Assembly: GCA_031273145.1 (NCBI GenBank)
Contig: JAISSL010000268.1
Location: 1 to 6,561, forward strand
DNA length: 6,561 nucleotides
Origin: Zoogloeaceae bacterium
Lineage (GTDB): Bacteria > Pseudomonadota > Gammaproteobacteria > Burkholderiales > Rhodocyclaceae
Direction: 5' to 3'
Shown here: positions 4,322-6,561 of the stretch, piece after piece
Layout: every line of letters starts with the position of its first letter
Position numbering within the stretch: position 1 is the first letter of the stretch
The notes under the pieces: generated by a model
The model's database searches: none
The model's input: only the letters and a program-made list of their open reading frames with translations
What the model was told of the DNA's origin: nothing
Position numbers and translations under genes: made by a program

Positions 4322-5426
4322 ATGGAAGCCGAAGACCTCAACCGCATCGAAAACAGCCTCTCCGACCTTGCAGCGCGCGCTGCCCAGCTTCGGGGGTATC
4401 TTTGACTACGACCAGAAAAGCGAGCGGCTGATTATCCTCAATCTGGAACTGGAAGACCCGAAAGTCTGGGATGATCCCGAACGGGCGCAAACCCTGGGGC
4501 GGGAAAAACGCGCCCTGGAAGAAATTGTCTCAAGTCTGGCAGGCATTGCGACCGGCCTGAAGGATGCGCGAGAACTGTTCATCATGGCGCGGGAAGAAAA
4601 CGACGAAGCCACCCTGACGGGCGTCTTTGACGATACGGCCAAAATCGAGGCCGAAGTCGCAAGGCTCGAATTTCGCCGGATGTTCAACAACCCGCATGAC
4701 CCCAATCCCTGTTTTCTGGAAATTCAGGCGGGCGCGGGCGGCACCGAAGCGCAGGACTGGACGGCCATGCTGCTGCGGATGTATCTCAAATACGGCGAAA
4801 AAAAAGGCTTTCAGGTGGAACTGCTGGAAGAATCGGAAGGCGACGTGGCGGGACTCAAGAGCGCCACGATAAAACTCACCGGCGACTACGCCTACGGGAC
4901 GCTCCGCACGGAAACGGGCATTCATCGTCTGGTGCGAAAATCGCCGTTCGATTCCAACGCGCGTCGCCATACCAGCTTTTCTTCCGTGTTCGTCTACCCG
5001 GAAGTGGACGATTCCATCGCAATCGAAATCAATCCGGCAGAAGTCCGGGTGGATACCTTTCGCGCTTCCGGCGCGGGCGGGCAGCACATCAACAAGACCG
5101 ATTCGGCAGTGCGGCTAACCCATATCCCGACCAACATTGTGGTGCAATGCCAGAACGACCGCTCGCAGCACAGAAACCGGGACGAAGCCTGGAAGATGTT
5201 GCGGGCGCGGCTCTACGAGCACGAATTGCGAAAACAGCAGGCCGAACAGCAAAAGCTGGAAGACGCCAAATCGGACATCGGCTGGGGCTATCAGATTCGT
5301 TCCTACGTACTCGACCAGTCGAGAATCAAGGATTTGCGTACCGGGCATGAAACCGGCAATACCCAGGCGGTGCTGGATGGCGACCTGGACCCGTTTATCG
5401 AAGCCAGTCTGAAACAGGGAGTCTGA
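4322..5426 (+). CDS. prfB: Peptide chain release factor 2, made through programmed +1 frameshift
   Basis: RF2 reads UAA and UGA in the ribosomal A site and releases the finished peptide. The coding region is 4322-4402 joined to 4404-5426: 27 codons in the first frame, then UGA at 4403-4405, then a +1 shift that resumes at GAC (D28). The product is 367 residues, close to the 365 of E. coli. Stop recognition uses S207-P-F209 and peptide release uses G252-G-Q254, both in conserved surroundings; Q254 is the expected target of the PrmC methylase. The residue matching position 246 of E. coli RF2 is alanine (A248), the form found in most bacteria, not the threonine of E. coli K-12. A downstream TTG at 4368 is in the second frame but would lose the first part of the N-terminal domain and is not the real start. 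The gene ends in TGA, its own cognate stop, two bases before the lysS GTG. Confidence 0.97.
4391..4406 (+). promoter_or_regulatory. prfB: Programmed +1 frameshift site of prfB
   Basis: The elements are a GGGGG Shine-Dalgarno-like block (4392-4396), the slippery CTT (4400-4402), and the in-frame stop TGA followed by C (4403-4406). When RF2 is scarce, slow reading of UGA lets the ribosome slip forward one base from CUU to UUU and make full-length RF2; when it is plentiful the 27-codon product is released. The block from GGGGG through TGAC agrees with the E. coli site as I know it, except that the base before the G run is C where E. coli has A. Confidence 0.96.
5416..5421 (+). promoter_or_regulatory. 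lysS: Ribosome binding site deciding the lysS GTG start
   Basis: AGGGAG lies inside the last codons of prfB, 7 bases before the GTG at 5429. The first in-frame ATG (5480) has no such motif, which favours GTG and coupled translation with prfB. Confidence 0.7.
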
Positions 5427-5428
5427 TT

Positions 5429-6561
5429 GTGAAAGCAACTGAACAAGGGGCGGAAGCCGCGCAAAACGAAAATCACATCATGGCCGAGCGCCGGGAAAAA
5501 CTGGCGGCATGGCGACAAAGCGGTCATGCCTATCCCAACGATTTTGAGCGCGTCAATACCGCCGGAAAATTGCAGGAACTCTACGGCGACAAGGATGCGG
5601 AGACGCTGGAAAAAATGCCGGTTGAAGTCAGCATTGCCGGACGCATCATGCTGAAACGCCTGATGGGCAAGGCTTCTTTCGTCACCTTGCAGGATTTATC
5701 GGGGCGCATCCAGCTCTACGTTAGCCGGGACGGAGTGGGCGAGGCGGTCTACACTGAATTCAAGCATTGGGACATCGGCGACATCGTGGGCGTAACCGGC
5801 ATTCTGATGAAAACCCGAACCGGCGAACTTTCCGTCAAGGTAAGCGCAATCCGCCTGCTTTCCAAATCGCTGCGTCCCCTGCCGGACAAGTTCCACGGCC
5901 TGACCGACGTGGAACTGAAATATCGCCAGCGCTACGTCGACCTCATCATGAACGAGGAAACCCGCTTCGTTTTCGCAGCAAGAAGCCGCATTCTGCACAG
6001 CCTGCGCGACTACATGCGCGGGCACGGGTTCATGGAAGTGGAAACGCCAATGCTGCATCCGATTCCCGGCGGCGCAGAAGCCAAGCCCTTTGTCACGCAC
6101 CACAACGCGCTGGATATGGAGATGTTCCTGCGGATTGCGCCGGAGCTTTACCTGAAACGGCTGGTGGTGGGCGGCTACGAAAAGGTGTTCGAGGTCAATC
6201 GCAATTTTCGTAACGAAGGGCTTTCTCCCCGCCACAATCCTGAATTCACGATGATGGAATTCTACGAGGCTTACGCGAACTACCAAAGCCTGATGGATTT
6301 TACGGAAGGACTGTTGCGCCACGCCGCGCGCGAAGCCCTGCATACGGAGACCTTCCTTTACCAGGAACGGGAACTGGATTTTTCCAAACCCTTTACCCGC
6401 CTGACGGTACTGGAAGCAATCCAGAAATATCACCCGGAATTTACCGATGGCGAGTTGCGCGATTCAGAATGGCTAAAGGCGCAAATCAAGACGTTCGGGG
6501 AACCCGTAAAACCGGGCGGCGTAGGTTCCCTGCAATTGCAGCTTTTTGAAGCCTGCGCCGA
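5429..6561 (+). CDS. lysS: Class II lysyl-tRNA synthetase, 3' end beyond window
   Basis: Charges tRNA-Lys with lysine using ATP, in the cytoplasm. The window holds 377 codons of an expected 500 or so. From GTG as residue 1: a helical N-terminal extension (1-60), the OB-fold anticodon-binding domain (about 65-150, beginning [10 protein letters not shown]), then the class II catalytic core. Motif 1 is at G200-F-M-E-V-E-T-P-M with the [10 protein letters not shown] stretch after it; motif 2 is at F254[10 protein letters not shown] with [10 protein letters not shown]. Motif 3, with the last ATP-binding arginine, lies past the right edge. The gene follows prfB with a two-base gap and shares its promoter, the same prfB-lysS order as in E. 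coli. No in-frame stop or frameshift is seen. Similarity to the class II family is strong enough to exclude the unrelated class I enzyme. Confidence 0.97.
   Translation, partial: MKATEQGAEAAQNENHIMAERREKLAAWRQSGHAYPNDFERVNTAGKLQELYGDKDAETLEKMPVEVSIAGRIMLKRLMGKASFVTLQDLSGRIQLYVSRDGVGEAVYTEFKHWDIGDIVGVTGILMKTRTGELSVKVSAIRLLSKSLRPLPDKFHGLTDVELKYRQRYVDLIMNEETRFVFAARSRILHSLRDYMRGHGFMEVETPMLHPIPGGAEAKPFVTHHNALDMEMFLRIAPELYLKRLVVGGYEKVFEVNRNFRNEGLSPRHNPEFTMMEFYEAYANYQSLMDFTEGLLRHAAREALHTETFLYQERELDFSKPFTRLTVLEAIQKYHPEFTDGELRDSEWLKAQIKTFGEPVKPGGVGSLQLQLFEACA

Noticed and set aside
4403..4405. In-frame TGA in prfB as a disabling mutation or sequencing error
   Set aside because: The surrounding bases form the known programmed frameshift site, and the +1 frame continues RF2 exactly with correct total length.
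4530..5087. Minus-strand open frame of 185 codons across prfB
   Set aside because: Antisense to highly conserved prfB sequence; no independent support.
5480..5482. ATG as the lysS start
   Set aside because: No ribosome binding site; the GTG 51 bases upstream has AGGGAG at ideal spacing and couples with the prfB stop.
5696..6433. Minus-strand open frame of 245 codons across lysS
   Set aside because: Antisense to the lysS OB-fold and class II motifs, which are unmistakable.

Overview
The window looks like a piece of a betaproteobacterial chromosome, though a gammaproteobacterium is not excluded. The basis is the prfB-lysS gene pair, a prfB frameshift site almost identical to the E. coli one, a moderately high GC content, and a membrane diguanylate cyclase of proteobacterial style. 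No rRNA, tRNA, CRISPR array or insertion sequence was seen.

Layout, left to right. (1) Positions 1-226, minus strand: the remains of a RelE/HigB-type toxin with its antitoxin. The toxin is cut after about 52 residues, and its reading frame runs straight into the antitoxin start codon. The antitoxin has its own ribosome binding site and leaves the window at the left edge. (2) Positions 397-2190, minus strand: a complete membrane-anchored diguanylate cyclase with a periplasmic Cache-like sensor, a HAMP domain and an intact GGDEF domain with inhibitory site. (3) Positions 2191-2480: a non-coding stretch with three inverted repeats and a probable promoter. (4) Positions 2481-4100: a two-gene Type II restriction-modification system. 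The endonuclease (plus strand) and the beta-class DNA methyltransferase (minus strand) are convergent, and their stop codons touch. (5) Positions 4101-4321: promoter region between the divergent methyltransferase and prfB. (6) Positions 4322-6561, plus strand: the translation operon prfB-lysS, with the programmed +1 frameshift in prfB and lysS starting at GTG two bases after the prfB stop. lysS runs off the right edge.

The restriction-modification pair and the toxin-antitoxin remnant are accessory defence or addiction genes placed beside core genes. The restriction-modification pair lies exactly between the cyclase gene and the prfB-lysS operon, which suggests insertion between housekeeping neighbours, although no insertion scars were found. 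The most unusual items are the in-frame toxin-antitoxin deletion fusion, the zero-gap convergent restriction-modification pair without a visible control protein, and an endonuclease of unrecognised family.
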